Below are positions 10,201 through 22,212 of a DNA stretch of 64,000 nt, piece after piece. Every line of letters starts with the position of its first letter. The stretch's first letter is position 1. The position numbers and the translations under genes were made by a program. The DNA is from Membranipora membranacea (lineage: Eukaryota > Bryozoa > Gymnolaemata > Cheilostomatida > Membraniporidae): assembly GCA_914767715.1 (NCBI GenBank), contig OU612065.1, positions 15,438,001 to 15,502,000 of the forward strand. The letters run 5' to 3'. Under the pieces are notes generated by a model. The model worked only from the letters and a program-made list of their open reading frames with translations. It searched no databases and was not told the origin of the DNA.

Positions 10201-13200
10201 CATTGAGAAATAGAGACGAAAACTATCAGTATTAGACGCATCATTCATTGCCAAAGACATTAAAATACTGAGTATTGTTAACTCTTTCTTTGTTTCCAGC
10301 AAGCCGCAGCTGCACTTAGCAGACTGTGATAGTTAGACTGCTCCTCTAAGCTATCTCCCACGGGATATGAGGCTGCTTCAATGCTTGAAAAATCTCTAAT
10401 CCATAAATAACTAATTATTTGGGTTTTATATGCAAGAGTGTGTTTTAATTCTGAACATACTTAGGTAATATAGACAAATAACATCAGACCTACTCTTATT
10501 TCATGAGCACAATAGTGTGTTTTGTACAATAAACACATCATCACTGCTAGCTGCCACTCTTGAGGCCTGATACTACTATATAAATGAAAGTCCTGGCGCT
10601 GTAGAATGTAATGAGGCCACTCATCAATGATTTAACATAATACTGGTTACCCAAAACAACCTACTGAACGCTAGACATCGATGTTGTTCGATATGCTCAT
10701 CCAAGGTCACCTTATAGTTCCTATAGGCCGTGCCCAAGAGGGAGTTAAATCAAAATGGTTTTATCACGACTTAACTGGAGAAAATTATGTCTATCATTGT
10801 GAAAAATGAGAATAATTTTGTATTTTTTCAATAGAGTGCAGCTTCGGTTTGGGAGTTGATTGTTGTGCGCTTTTTGAAGCGTAGTTGAGTTGAAGTTTGA
10901 TCAATCCAACTTGTTAGTAGCCATGTCTGTCAAACTTAGTTACAAGGTTCTACATATTTGCCGAGTCTTTTAAAAGATACATTAATCAATGTCTCAGATT
11001 ACCACCGTTATAGTCGGGCATAAATCATGAATGCCTCGAATGTTATTCAGCTAAATTTAATATTAGCCTACAAATAGTCTTTTCCATATTTGAAAAGTAT
11101 TTTCCTCAGCCATTCAAGACAGCAAACTAGTGGACTTTGCTCTACTATGCAAATGTTCCATCTTATAGGACCTTAGTTCTGGCAGCCTTCAGCATTGCCC
11201 TAGTTTCACTGAGTGTTAGTTCTATACTGCGTAGTAAATGAAACTTATCACTTGACTGGAATAGCTTTGAAATAACATAAGCAATATGCAATCTAAAAGC
11301 TTGACATGTAGTGAACTGGAATTTGAGCTCAGTTTCTGCTGGTGGGGTTACGCCACTAGAGGCAATCACTTGCTAGTGCAACCCTTAGTGGTTATTTATG
11401 AGTTGAGATTTTGGAATGAGTGAGGGCTGCATAGTTCCGATGATTGTCTGTGTAATGACAGGATATCCTGCGCATAATAATATCACCCTTCAGTGTCTGA
11501 TAAGATCTCCAGTATTCTATGTTAGACCAATTTGTAGTTGTGGTGACCAGCTGCTGTTCCTAGCAGCATTATGTCATTGCAGTTTTGTTGTAGATGAGGT
11601 AAATGATACAAAGCTGATACTGAAATACACCTAGAATGATCATAGCTGTGAGGTCTCCAGTATTTTTGTCTCTTCCCGTCACACAAAGTCTAATTTATCA
11701 TCTTAATATATTACTTGTGTGTAATACAAGCATATCGATCAGATCGACAGAGGTTTACATAAAAAAATATTACGAAAACTAAACAAAACCCCCTTGGACA
11801 CATATCAGGCTCACATACTTGTAGGCCTATGTTCAATAGGCTCTAAGTGCAAAATTTACAGTTACAGTGATGTTTCAGTAGATTCTTGTATACAGGGCTC
11901 ACTATCATCATAACCATAGACTTATTATTAAGTCTATGGTTATTAAGTCTATGGTTAACCTTTACTATGTGAATATGAAATGCTATGATTTATTCCTCTT
12001 TGATTCGTTGCCCTATCTTTTTGTTACAGCTTATCGGATGCGCTCTGGTTGGGTTGGGGATATGGATCATGGTTGACCCCAATTTCAACGACCTAGCCAA
12101 AAATGATGAGTTTGCATCTCTACAGTATGCTGGTATTGGACTGATTGTCATCGGAAGTATCATCATGTTAGTTGGATTCTTTGGATGTTGTGGAGCCATC
12201 AGAGAGAGCCAATGTCTGCTTGTTATGGTAAGTCAGCTTTTTATGAGCGTGTATTTGATGTGTAATCATTTGAAAAGAGTTGGCGACAATGTCAAGGCTT
12301 GAAATTTATGATGGGCCATCGAGTTTACTAGTCCTACACCTGGCCCAACCAAAGATAACAATTTTTGGTGACTTCATTGGCTGGCTGAGGTTAGTTTCTA
12401 TGATCAAAACTACTATAATCCATAAATGAACCTGAATTTATTATATGATGCAGTTATTTGATGAAGTTAGTCGCCTCCTTTCAAAGCAAGACTTACTAAA
12501 GAGATTAAACGTTGTGTTTGATTTTTGCTTGGGGGCTGCGATACCCAAGTTTTTTTACTCTTAGAGCGCAACATTATGTCTCTAACTTAGGTTTGACAGC
12601 TCAAAAGTGGATTCATAGGACAGGACAAGGATAGAAATTTGACTTCAGCTTCTCATCGCCCAAAGTTACAAGTCTAGCTAATCTGTAGTCCTTCCAGCAT
12701 AAACAGTGCGAGGAAGTGATGTATTGTAATTTTCTGCAGTGAAATGTGATAAAGTACAATATTGTAATAATAATAATGATATTGGTAATTTTCCGCAGAT
12801 CCTGACCATCAATTTTTCTTTTGATTACAGTTCTTTATTTGCATGCTGTTGCTCTTCTTAGTACTCGTGGCCGCAGGAGTTGCCTCCCTTGTCTTCAAGG
12901 ATGGAGTAAGTAACTGATTCAAGTTTTAACTAGATCCACTATTGTACTTACCTTTTCATAATATATTCATAATACTCAAAATATGACTCATTTGGTGTTC
13001 TCCTGATAACTAGAACAGAATGATGCTGATATTGGGAAATTCGAATAGACTTATGTCCTTTGTCTAACCAGGTATATACTTACCATTTTACAGTTCTTAG
13101 TGGATGTGCCTATGGCAGAGTTCGAAAAAGGTGTCGACAGCTATGAGGATAACAATGCGATAGTAGATCTTGTTCAATCAGTCTTCAAATGCTGTGGAAA

Positions 13201-13955
13201 GACAAATTCTGCGGACTACACTCTCAAAATCAAATCAGTTCCTGATAGCTGTGAATTGGAGAATTACGCGACAGGTTGTTCTTCTGTTGTGCCGGACAAG
13301 ATTAGGGAGTATGTCATTGTAGTGGCAGGCGTTGCGCTTGGTTCTGGAGCCGTTATGGTAAGTCACCACTTCACAAGATGACTCGGTGCTTGCCGGCAGT
13401 AACATTACATGTGCCTGGTGCACAGGTGAATGTGTATGTCATTTTGCGGATCTGTGTTGTTCACCATCTTTTACAAATTCTAACGATATAAAAAATAACT
13501 TTCAGATTAATCTTTGCAGTATTTTATGTCCAATGTTTTGGAAACTACTTATCACCCAGCAATACATGAAAGGTATTCATAGAACTTGTGCTGCTAGGTG
13601 CTTATACATTGTCCAAAAAGGCACTCTCACTTGAGTCTGATAGTGCAGTTATGGCACTGTATCGAGACATGATTACATACTGTCATCCTATAATTGATGA
13701 GAAGACAACCCACCCTATAACTACAATCACTGTTTTTTAGTAACCTCAGGGAGTTTGGGACCCAAACTCCCTGGTGACCTGCAGTGCATGTTGCAACAGA
13801 AAAATACAATTGGAAAATATTCCTGATCTAAGTTGTTACTTTTATAAGTGCGGAATGTGTTTGTCATTTATTTAGCTGTTGTTTAAATTTTGTTGTAGCT
13901 CCTCGGCATGATATTCTCGATGATGCTGTGCTGCGCTATCCGTGACATGGAATAA
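7296..13955 (+). CDS. Tetraspanin
   Basis: Five exons, all phase 0: 7296-7373, 12030-12227, 12831-12905, 13094-13357 and 13899-13955, giving 223 residues. The start MASGRGLGGCHACIKYLM leads into TM1 (FAFNFVFW then LIGCALVGLGIW). TM2 (AGIGLIVIGSIIMLVGFFGCCGAI) carries the tetraspanin cysteine cluster, and TM3 is FFICMLLLFLVLVAAGVASL. The large extracellular loop contains the diagnostic CCG (150-152) plus C170 and C179, the four-cysteine minimal pattern. TM4 is followed by a short tail ending CCAIRDME. Tetraspanins organise membrane microdomains and partner with integrins, immunoglobulin-type proteins and proteases. The large loop is short (about 70 residues), so its variable partner-binding part is reduced. 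The first intron is 4.7 kb; all others are below about 0.6 kb. Family certain, subfamily not assigned. Confidence 0.93.
7374..12029 (+). other. Large first intron of the tetraspanin gene
   Basis: Bounded by a GTAAGTAAG donor and a pyrimidine-rich TTTTTGTTACAG acceptor. It contains an (AT)n microsatellite at about 7611-7635 and a 19-base poly(G) run at 8847-8865. The open frames inside are short and lack recognisable domains, and I found no nested gene. Long first introns often hold enhancers; nothing in the sequence proves this here. Confidence 0.7.
8847..8865. repeat. Poly(G) run, 19 bases
   Basis: Uninterrupted run of 19 G in the tetraspanin first intron. It is the longest of four poly(G) runs of 12 or more in the window, all with G on the plus strand. 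Confidence 0.95.
13747..13773. repeat. Palindrome, 13-base arms (CAGGGAGTTTGGG)
   Basis: CAGGGAGTTTGGG, one central A, then CCCAAACTCCCTG: a near-continuous palindrome in the last tetraspanin intron. A related arrangement with the same CCCAAACTCCCTGGT arm lies at about 31088-31122, and a partial copy (ACCAGGGAGTTTT) at about 25634, so it belongs to a dispersed family. Confidence 0.7.
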
Positions 13956-16092
13956 AACGAGTATCTCATAGTATCAAACTGCGAGTACATTGCTTAGCTG
14001 CCATGTTTGTTAGCTCATAATCATCACACGCAACCTGACCTGATTACTAAGACTTTGTTGATTGGACAAGATTTCACAGAAAACATGCTGTTGCTGCTTG
14101 ATGACATTTTATCCCTGTATAAAGTTTTCCCCTTTCCTAATTCATTCTACCGACATTTTTTGAGTGTTTTATCTATAACCTTTTATGTATTTGTACATGC
14201 AGAAGAATATTTTACAACTTATTTTTCAAATTTCCTGAACAAATTATTTGATGTTTGGTTTTAGTGCCGGTTTTGACGACAGATCTTGTAGCTTGGTTTT
14301 TGAATCAGCAGTCTGTAAATCAGTGAATTCCTCACTCTGTGTTACAGCTTGTCTTATGTGAGGTTTGGTGGAGGGTATTCTTGTAAAGCTTTTTAGCATT
14401 AATGATGGTACTCATGTATTTCCATCATAGCCCATTGCTTAGATTGCTAAGGCAGGCCTCTGCACCGAAGAAATGTTCTTGGATAACAAGAGATTTTTGG
14501 CTTGTCATTCATTATTTACATACCTAAAAGCCGAGCTGCTTATGGAAATCAGTTTGAATGCGCCTTAAATTTCTAGTCTTGTTTTGGCTGAAATGACAGC
14601 CCAGATATCAGAATGTTATTCAACTTGTTCATTTTTGTGTAATCATCTTTCAATCGGGTTGCTCAGATGTTGAGATGATAATTTTGCCATCTTGTATAAT
14701 TTGATACTTTCAAATGGTTTTGTATCACATGAGTGAATAGGATTTTTATTCCGACAACATACCTCAAGCGAAGTGAAACCTTTATGTTTATGTAGGTCAC
14801 AACCACATGTGTACAGATGTGTCATTATTATTAAATGTATTAATTACTCAATTCTGTGTCATAAGAACAAGTAGTTTTTTTGTTGAGTTCTGTCTAGTTC
14901 ATAGTGTCCTTTCTCTGCTGCTGTCGTCAATAAAGTTGAAAGATTGGCATTCGGACTTGTACTTGGCACCCAAAAGTGATGAGAGGAATGAGTGCTAAGT
15001 TGACCCAATATCGGCAATATTACATGGTAATTCATGAATCAACTAACATATCAGCATTATGTCTATCACTAATTCGAAGCAAATGGCCCAGGTCCTGCAC
15101 ATGCGGCAGCTCCATTTGATGACTGAATCCAGAATCGGACAATAGTGCATATATGCATCACAGAGTAATATGTGATATGCATGTAGGGAGTTACATTTCG
15201 CACTCATACAAAAATTGTAACGACGACATCATGTAAATGTCAGCTTTATATTTTCAGTTGATAAATATGGCATAATTGGCAAACAAAAGAGGTAAGCATA
15301 ACAGTAGCAGACAGTGGCCATACCCACAATATCATGTCGTGTTATGTACAGTTTAGATATATATGTTAATGTTGTACGTTATAACTAAGGAGGGCCACAT
15401 TACATAGATAGAAATGGACCGACCTCTGCATTAAAAAATGCACCAAACTGGATAAAAGATTTCTAACAGTAAACGAAAATTAACAATTTTGGTGTCCAAA
15501 GCTTGATGATTCTTAGCACCAAAACAATTCGGTAGTGTATCTTGCACCGAGAAAAATTGCTGGCAATCATGTCCAGAATAGTTGAATGAAGACTTAAATG
15601 TAGGCATTTGTGAAAACTCAGATCAACCTGGTCTTGAAAGATAACTTGCAGAATGAAAAAAAACATCCTATTTTCAACACTGATGATAAACAGATTAACC
15701 ATGAACATGACATATCAGAGTGGATTGTGTATCGCTGTAAAAATGGGTAAGTCCAGACACGGAGGGTTGACTTATTACCAAAAACATATTTTGGGCTCAG
15801 TTTCTCAAATTTCTGTGCAGTGTGATAGGAGAAATATCAGGCTAGCATGCCATAAGGCGTACCTAATCACATCGCTGAGTCACCAATGAGAATGATGAAT
15901 GAACTCTGCAAAGCTGTAAGATTGATATGTTAAACCCTGCGGAGTCACATGAGCTAAAACAAGCTAATGAATTAATTACCCCTCCCACATAATAATTTAT
16001 CCCTAATAAACAATTTGAGCAATGGGTAACTGAGTATGACTGCTCATGATATGGCTTTGGAGGGATGATGAAATTGACTAGTTTCGGCCAAG
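13956..16092. other. 3' UTR of tetraspanin and convergent intergenic spacer
   Basis: Tetraspanin 3' UTR up to an AATAAA at 14929-14934, followed by spacer toward the 3' end of the calumenin-type gene on the other strand. Open frames here (for example 14007-14264 and 15653-15889) are short, low-complexity and show no domain. I see no gene. Confidence 0.6.
14929..14934 (+). promoter_or_regulatory. Polyadenylation signal AATAAA of the tetraspanin gene
   Basis: AATAAA about 970 bases after the tetraspanin stop, followed by a GT-containing stretch. It is the best candidate on this strand before the neighbouring convergent gene. Confidence 0.5.
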
Positions 16093-19000
16093 TTAAAACT
16101 CATCGTGGGTCTTAGTGAGAGCCTCTCCAAAGTCTGTGGCTTGGCTTCCGACAAACAGATCATACTTTTCTAAAATCTCTGCTTTTGTCAGCTTTCCATC
16201 CTACAATACAAATATGAACATGTAGTGCCTGACCACTATTACATCCCATCAATATCATTTACAATCCCAACTTGGAATCCAAGGAATTTGTTTCCCTGCA
16301 TTGTCTATGGTTAACTGTATCACAAAATTCTCTTATCCAATGAAGGAGGGTTATAACCATGAGTCTTCAGTAGGAGCCCAATTTATTGGCTTACACAGGT
16401 ATCATACTGAGCTCATAAATTATTGTTTATCACACTTTTCATGTCTATCTATCACTACAACGATTAGGAGTACCCGGCTACACTTGTGGCTGAAGGCCAA
16501 GACTCCATCGCTATACAATCATTATGGATCACATTCTAAATGATGACCCTCTACTCGTGGAGATCTTACCTTATCACCATCAGCCTCATATATGAGATGT
16601 TTGCTCTCGGCTTGTGCGTGATCGTAATCATCAGGCATGATCCAGTGTCTCACTTCATCCTTATCCATTACTCCATCTTTGTTCAGATCTCTCCACTTAG
16701 AGAAGTGTTCTCTCTCTGTCACCACCCAATCAGGCTCCTCATCCTCAGGCTCCGAGTACATATCACCTGAAAATAAGAGAAAACCCAATATCTGTATACT
16801 ATGCTTTGTAGTGTGACACCAGTTGGGTCATGTGACAACAGGTGGATCGCATGACAAGTCTATGTGGGTATAACTTGCACTACCAGCAAGTCGAGAAGCA
16901 TGATTAGACTTCAGAAATATGCCTCATTGCTTTTTAGAGCATCGTAGGGTATTTGCTGTTTGACAAGTAGTTGGCAACATAGCCTGATACGCAAACATGA
17001 TATGTTATGGTTTCAACAGGTGAAACACAAATGAAGTGACCCATTGCAGGCTATGTTGTATTTCGTGGGCTAGTGTAGTATTCCTTACTAGCATTGCGTA
17101 ATATTAAACAAATTACACAGTGTCGGGTTCTATCAAAAATAACCTTATCTTGATTTAACCAATTTATCCAATCTGTCAACAAACAATGTATAACCATAGG
17201 TACCATATGGGATGTTTTCGCTGTTTACATAGAAGATTGCAATGTGAAATGTAAACATGGCTGATAGAATGACACATCTTTTAGCCCACCAACCTAAACA
17301 AAAGCTCTTTTTACCAACAAAATTACAAGCAGCCTAAGAACATAGGTCAGGAAGGTGGCCTAGTTAAAGATGATTTGTTACTGTGATGATGTGGGAAATA
17401 CTCATACAATCCGGAGTGAGTGAGAGTAATGAGGGGAAAAACTGTTTTTTGAGACAAATGTGCATCTATATCAACAATACTATTTTTTAACCTTATTTTT
17501 GCATGCAGGCATCTTCACTATTTTTACAAGCAGAGTGTAGCAGCAACATTTTTCTTGCAATTTTTATAGTTAGTGATAGTAATACAATCAATCAATCAGT
17601 CCTCTACATTATGGTAAGAGACATAGTATGAGGTCATTTCTTGGACATGTACTTGGCAAGTCTAGTGTAAGCATAACACTATGTTGGATATGCTTTTGAG
17701 TATGGTTTGATATGTGCTCTCCAAGTCTACTGATTGATATGGCCTGATTGATTCCTTACCGATATACTCAGATTCGCTGATAATCCCATCTTTATCTTTG
17801 TCTATATCTTCTATGGTCTCCATAACAACTATATCTCTCATATGCTCTGCGTCTTCAGGGTGAAGGAAGTCTACATATTCACTGAAGCTGAGCACATCAT
17901 CATAGTTAGTGTCAGCCATCTTAAATCGGCGAGCATCTCGCTCTTTCATGGTAGAGTAGGAGAAAGTATCGTCACCATCTGGTAAGTCTGAAAAGACACC
18001 AGCATACACGTATAATAAGCTGACACAACCGGAAGGACATTTGAAACAAGAGGAAATTGATTAATGTTATCATGATAAATATCTGTGTGAAGATGGCTAA
18101 TGGGTGGAGTAACAATTAGCTTAATATAGCATTGTTTTAATGTTTAGGATCCAGCTCTAAAAATGAGAGCTTTTAGTCAATGATGATAAAATGCAGAAGC
18201 AGGCTGTATTAGCCTTACAAGCACACTAGGGAAATTAATTTAAAGGCCTACATGTTTTTATGAATAACACAAATAACAAAACACAGGTCTCTGTTATTCA
18301 TTGCACTAAAGATTTGGTTAATTTAGAATAGCCAAGCTGGCAAAGGAATTTATCAATACAGCTAATTTCTGTCATCACCCAGAAAACATAATATGGCTCA
18401 TGTTAAAAGTTCAGCCATCTGTCCCCGCTGGCTGGCTTCCTTATATTCGTGTTCACTTTATTGATCAAGATAAAATGTGCATGAATTTAGATTTTAGGCA
18501 GTAAGCAATCAATAAAATGGCTTTAGTACCAAACAAATTCTATATAATGAATGATGTCACAGGTCACTGCATGAGGTGATCAAAAGGTCATGAAGAATTG
18601 GATTTAAGTTTTACATTTCATTACATTGTTTAATTTAGAAAAAAACTCATGTTGACTGAGGGTAGTTTATACATAGCACACAGTAGAGTATGCCTACGCT
18701 TAACTTATAGGCTGAGCGCAGCTTTTGTACTAATAAAATGGAACAGGGCTGATATTGGCTAATGATGTGTTTTTCTGGATTTCAGCTACAAGGCTACGTG
18801 GCACAAGTATATTAACAAGGGAGAACCAAAGAAACAAAACAAGTAAAATTCCTCATTTGAATTAACATCAGCAAGTCACTTGGCATGCCATTCGGTAGTT
18901 GCAAAAAGTTTTTGGCAAGCTCCATGTCAACCCTAGAGTTTAAGCGCTCAAACTACACCAGGAAAGTTGGTAGTGGTTGATAGTGAAATGCCACTATCAG

Positions 19001-20740
19001 CTACCCGGCCACAGTTTACGCCTTTTAATTATTTCAACCCACATTTGATGAACAAATTTTCAGTTTGGAAACTAGCTACGTAAAATTAGAGTTGTCTTTT
19101 CCTTCCTAAAGCCGCCAAACATATCCTACAACTTCACAGGATAACATAACCTACTGATTACATAATAGAATGCAAGAGCTCAATTCACAAAAAAAAGGTA
19201 TTACCAGGTTTCTTACCATCTGTGTGTTCACCATAGGTAACCTTAGCGTAATCATCCCAACTCATCACATTTTTATCCTTTTTCTCCATATTCTCCCACT
19301 GGTGCTTCGCATCCTCACTGACATAGCTTTTCTGGATGTATTTGATCCAGGCAATCATTTCCTTTTCGCTTACAAACCCATCCTTATCTGTATCAATTTT
19401 ATCTACGATCACCCTGCAAAAGAAAACAGAAGGATTTGAATGAACTCGGATAGGAAAGCCACATAACTATTGGCGTAGCTCTAGTTCCTGTAGTGTACAC
19501 CTCCTGAGTCTAAGGTAGGAACTTTTGTAAATGCTTATTGTGATTATTGTAACAACTGAGGTTCCCACAAGAAGTAAGCATAGAGAGCATATTACATACC
19601 CAAGTTTTTCTTTACTCTGTTCAGGTGTCAGATCGTCGAATTCAGTGGCAGATTTACCCAAGAAAGCCTCATGGTCGTAGTCAGAGTCATGCTCACTACC
19701 ATCGCCATGCTTTTTTTCACTCAAGTCCTGCAATTCACAATAAGGAAAGTGTAATAAATTTCAGTCCTAGTTCAACAGTTTCAACCATAATCATATTTAT
19801 ACAATATGTCTATTGTTGATCATATTTCAAGCTTCCTGGTTGAACCATACAAAAACAAGTTGTCCGCTCGCTATCTTTTCAAATAAAAGGTAGACAACTA
19901 CAAAGTGTGGAGCATACAGCGAAAAAGTGAGACATTTCTAGGAGTCGAAAAAAATGGTATGGTTCTGCTCACAAAACAACCAACTGCTCAGAGAAACGAT
20001 CAGCTCTTTCTTGAAACAATGCAAGGGAAACTGATATATGGCCTAACACCATAACATAACAAAAAGTCAGCGTACAGGATGCGCAGCATGATTACGGTTT
20101 GTTCGTTTGTTAACATCTCCTGTTAATCCAAAAACCATATCTGGCTCAAGATGTAGAAGAAAAAGGAGGATTAACCACCTATTGGTCTGAAGCAGCTCCT
20201 TATATTGAAAAAATACGTCGAATGTCATCGGTGTGGACATGAGCTCAACCGAATCAAATGAACGTAGAATGATATGCATGACAGCCAGTGACACCCCTGA
20301 CGTCAAGGCAACTAATCTGGTGGTTGGAAACAATATCCAGAAAACCGTTGCCTAATATCCCTAGCTGCTGTATGTTTCTTAATATGCACTGAAAAATATG
20401 TCATTGTATGACAAGGCCGTCTTAATATGACATCAAAGGTACAGGAAAGTTGCCTTTGGGCCGAAATCATTTGCAGTCACAAACTAACTAGTATACCAAA
20501 GATACATTGGCAGTAATATAGAAATAAATGTGAACGTGCAGATGTTCAGGTCTGGTTAGGTAATCTTTAAATCTAGCAGTGCTAGTGGGGTCTTCTTGTA
20601 GGTCACAGCACAGGATAAATTGAGCTGCTTACCCTCTCCTTAGTCCTTTTATCATGTTCATCTTTTCGGATGGCCACTGCGGATGTAAGTGACATATAAG
20701 TGCATATAATCAAGACGATTATCGTGTATTTCAGCATCAT
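16093..20740 (-). CDS. Calumenin/reticulocalbin (CREC family) six-EF-hand protein of the secretory pathway
   Basis: Six exons fit in phase: 20633-20740, 19600-19727, 19205-19413, 17760-17987, 16570-16766 and 16093-16200, giving 325 residues, close to the usual 315-330. The first exon encodes a signal peptide ([20 protein letters not shown], cleavage probably just after). Six EF-hand loops follow in order: [12 protein letters not shown], a degenerate [48 protein letters not shown] and the C-terminal [12 protein letters not shown]. The chain ends in HDEF, the CREC version of the ER/Golgi retrieval signal. Members bind calcium with low affinity and act in folding, cargo retention and calcium-pump or receptor regulation. 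The second loop lacks a full set of acidic ligands and probably binds poorly. Calumenin and reticulocalbin cannot be separated confidently; HDEF favours calumenin. A MITE-like hairpin sits in the intron at about 18.94-19.03 kb. Confidence 0.95.
18937..19027. repeat. MITE-like hairpin element, copy 1
   Basis: Begins AGTTTAAGCGCTCAAACT and ends CAGCTACCCGGCCACAGTTT. The inner part (GATAGTGAAATGCCACTATC) folds on itself. It shares termini and internal words with the longer element at 58982-59101. Both copies sit in introns. Confidence 0.55.
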
Positions 20741-22112
20741 AAGGTTCTACAAACATAAAAAGTTACAACAATGGTCAGTAATTTTTTGTTTCAGGCAACC
20801 AAGAATTCTTTCCAATTCCTTCAAAAATTTACCCGGGGTTATTTCAACAAAAAAACAGCAAAAATTGCAATCTGATAGCTCAGTGAGTAAGCGCTACCTG
20901 CTAGCCTCTTACTCACAAATCGCTCACTCATTGATAGAACTATTGCATTCTGAGTGAGCGATTATCATTGGGGAACGAATTTGTCTAATCGAAAGACCAA
21001 GTGAACGATAACTTTGAGCGATGTGATAGTGACAGCTTGAAATACTCCCTCAGGATCAAAATGTTCTTAGAACGCAGTGGAGTGGGTTTTTAAGTGGTCA
21101 TTGCACCACCTTCCCATTTTCTCCTTCCCACTCGAAATTGGGGATACATCAATCAAATCAATCATGCTAGTCACCATGCCTGTCAACTAATAGATAGACT
21201 AACTAATGACAATTATTATAAAATCATAATAATATAATAATAATTGCATGATCAATCAATATAAATAAAAGTATGTATGGTCAATGCAATGATGAACTAA
21301 ACTAAAGGTTTAGTTCAAATCATTGGTTGGTCAATGGTATGGTGGTACTTTCTTTTTCAATGGATATGAATGAACGAGTATCAATGATGTTGAGCTGAAT
21401 CAGTGGGAAAGATCCTGTATATCAGTAGCATCCGGAGAGGGACATGAAAGATTATAAACTACTTACTGGATTTGAATCTGTCCTGAAGTGAATGATAGTT
21501 GTGTACACTCAGTATTCTATGGTATATGCAGGTGACGTGGAGTATTATCTTTATGTTTACACACGTGCAACTCTATTCATTGCAGCCAATGAGTAGATGG
21601 ATTACATATTGACCCCTGCAGTTCATTGGGTAGAAAGATTTGACCTTTGTTTATAGTTCAAAGGTGAACATGAATCTCTCATGTTAGAGGAGGGAAAGCT
21701 TCTTCATCCATAACTATAGTGGGAAAATTGAAATGAGACAGCAGTAACTTTATTCAAGTTAAACTATGGCTATGCCCTTGCTTTATTTATGCAGCAGTAG
21801 AATAGCAGCAATGAATTCATTGCACAAACTAGTACCTCATCTGAGTATGAGTCAATGAGTCTCAGTCAAGTTTAATCACTTATTTGCTTGGGTTGCCAAT
21901 AAAATGGGAGCCTTCACCACAGACTACTACTATGTCATTGAACTCATTGTTGTCATCATTAATTAAAAATGTTATGATTATTATTAAATTAATATTATAT
22001 CATCATTCAACCAGGGTTTATTATCCCTTCCTTCCTTCCCAGTCCGACTCCAACCTGTTAATGGTGTATGATTCAATGAGTAATTATTGTCTAACTCTAG
22101 TCGTTCATACTG
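20741..22112. other. Intergenic region upstream of the calumenin-type gene
   Basis: Contains the presumed promoter of the minus-strand calumenin-type gene. An inverted repeat AATCGCTCACTCA (20918-20930) / TGAGTGAGCGATT (20951-20963) lies just upstream, next to a tRNA A-box-like word (TAGCTCAGTGAGTAAGCGC at about 20878) with no matching B box. AT-rich sequence follows up to the retrotransposon. No exon was recognised. Confidence 0.55.
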
Positions 22113-22198
22113 CTTACCTTACCTTACCTTCAACTTAATCCAAACCGTCCACATCACGGGCACTTTTGGATAAATATACCATCATTATCCGTGTGTGT

Positions 22199-22211
22199 GG
22201 GGGGGGGGGGG
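22199..22211. repeat. Poly(G) run, 13 bases
   Basis: Thirteen G preceded by a short GT repeat, immediately 3' of the LINE stop codon (poly(C) on the element strand). Confidence 0.9.
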
Positions 22212-22212
22212 T

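Noticed and set aside
14007-14264. 85-codon frame after the tetraspanin gene
   Set aside because: Lies in the 3' UTR before the polyadenylation signal and is rich in F, L and H without a domain.
15653-15889. 78-codon plus-strand frame near the 3' end of the calumenin-type gene
   Set aside because: No homology pattern and no splice partners.
20876-20965. tRNA A-box-like TAGCTCAGTGAGTAAGCGC, possible tRNA gene
   Set aside because: No acceptor stem, anticodon arm or B box at the right spacing. The following sequence is an inverted repeat instead.
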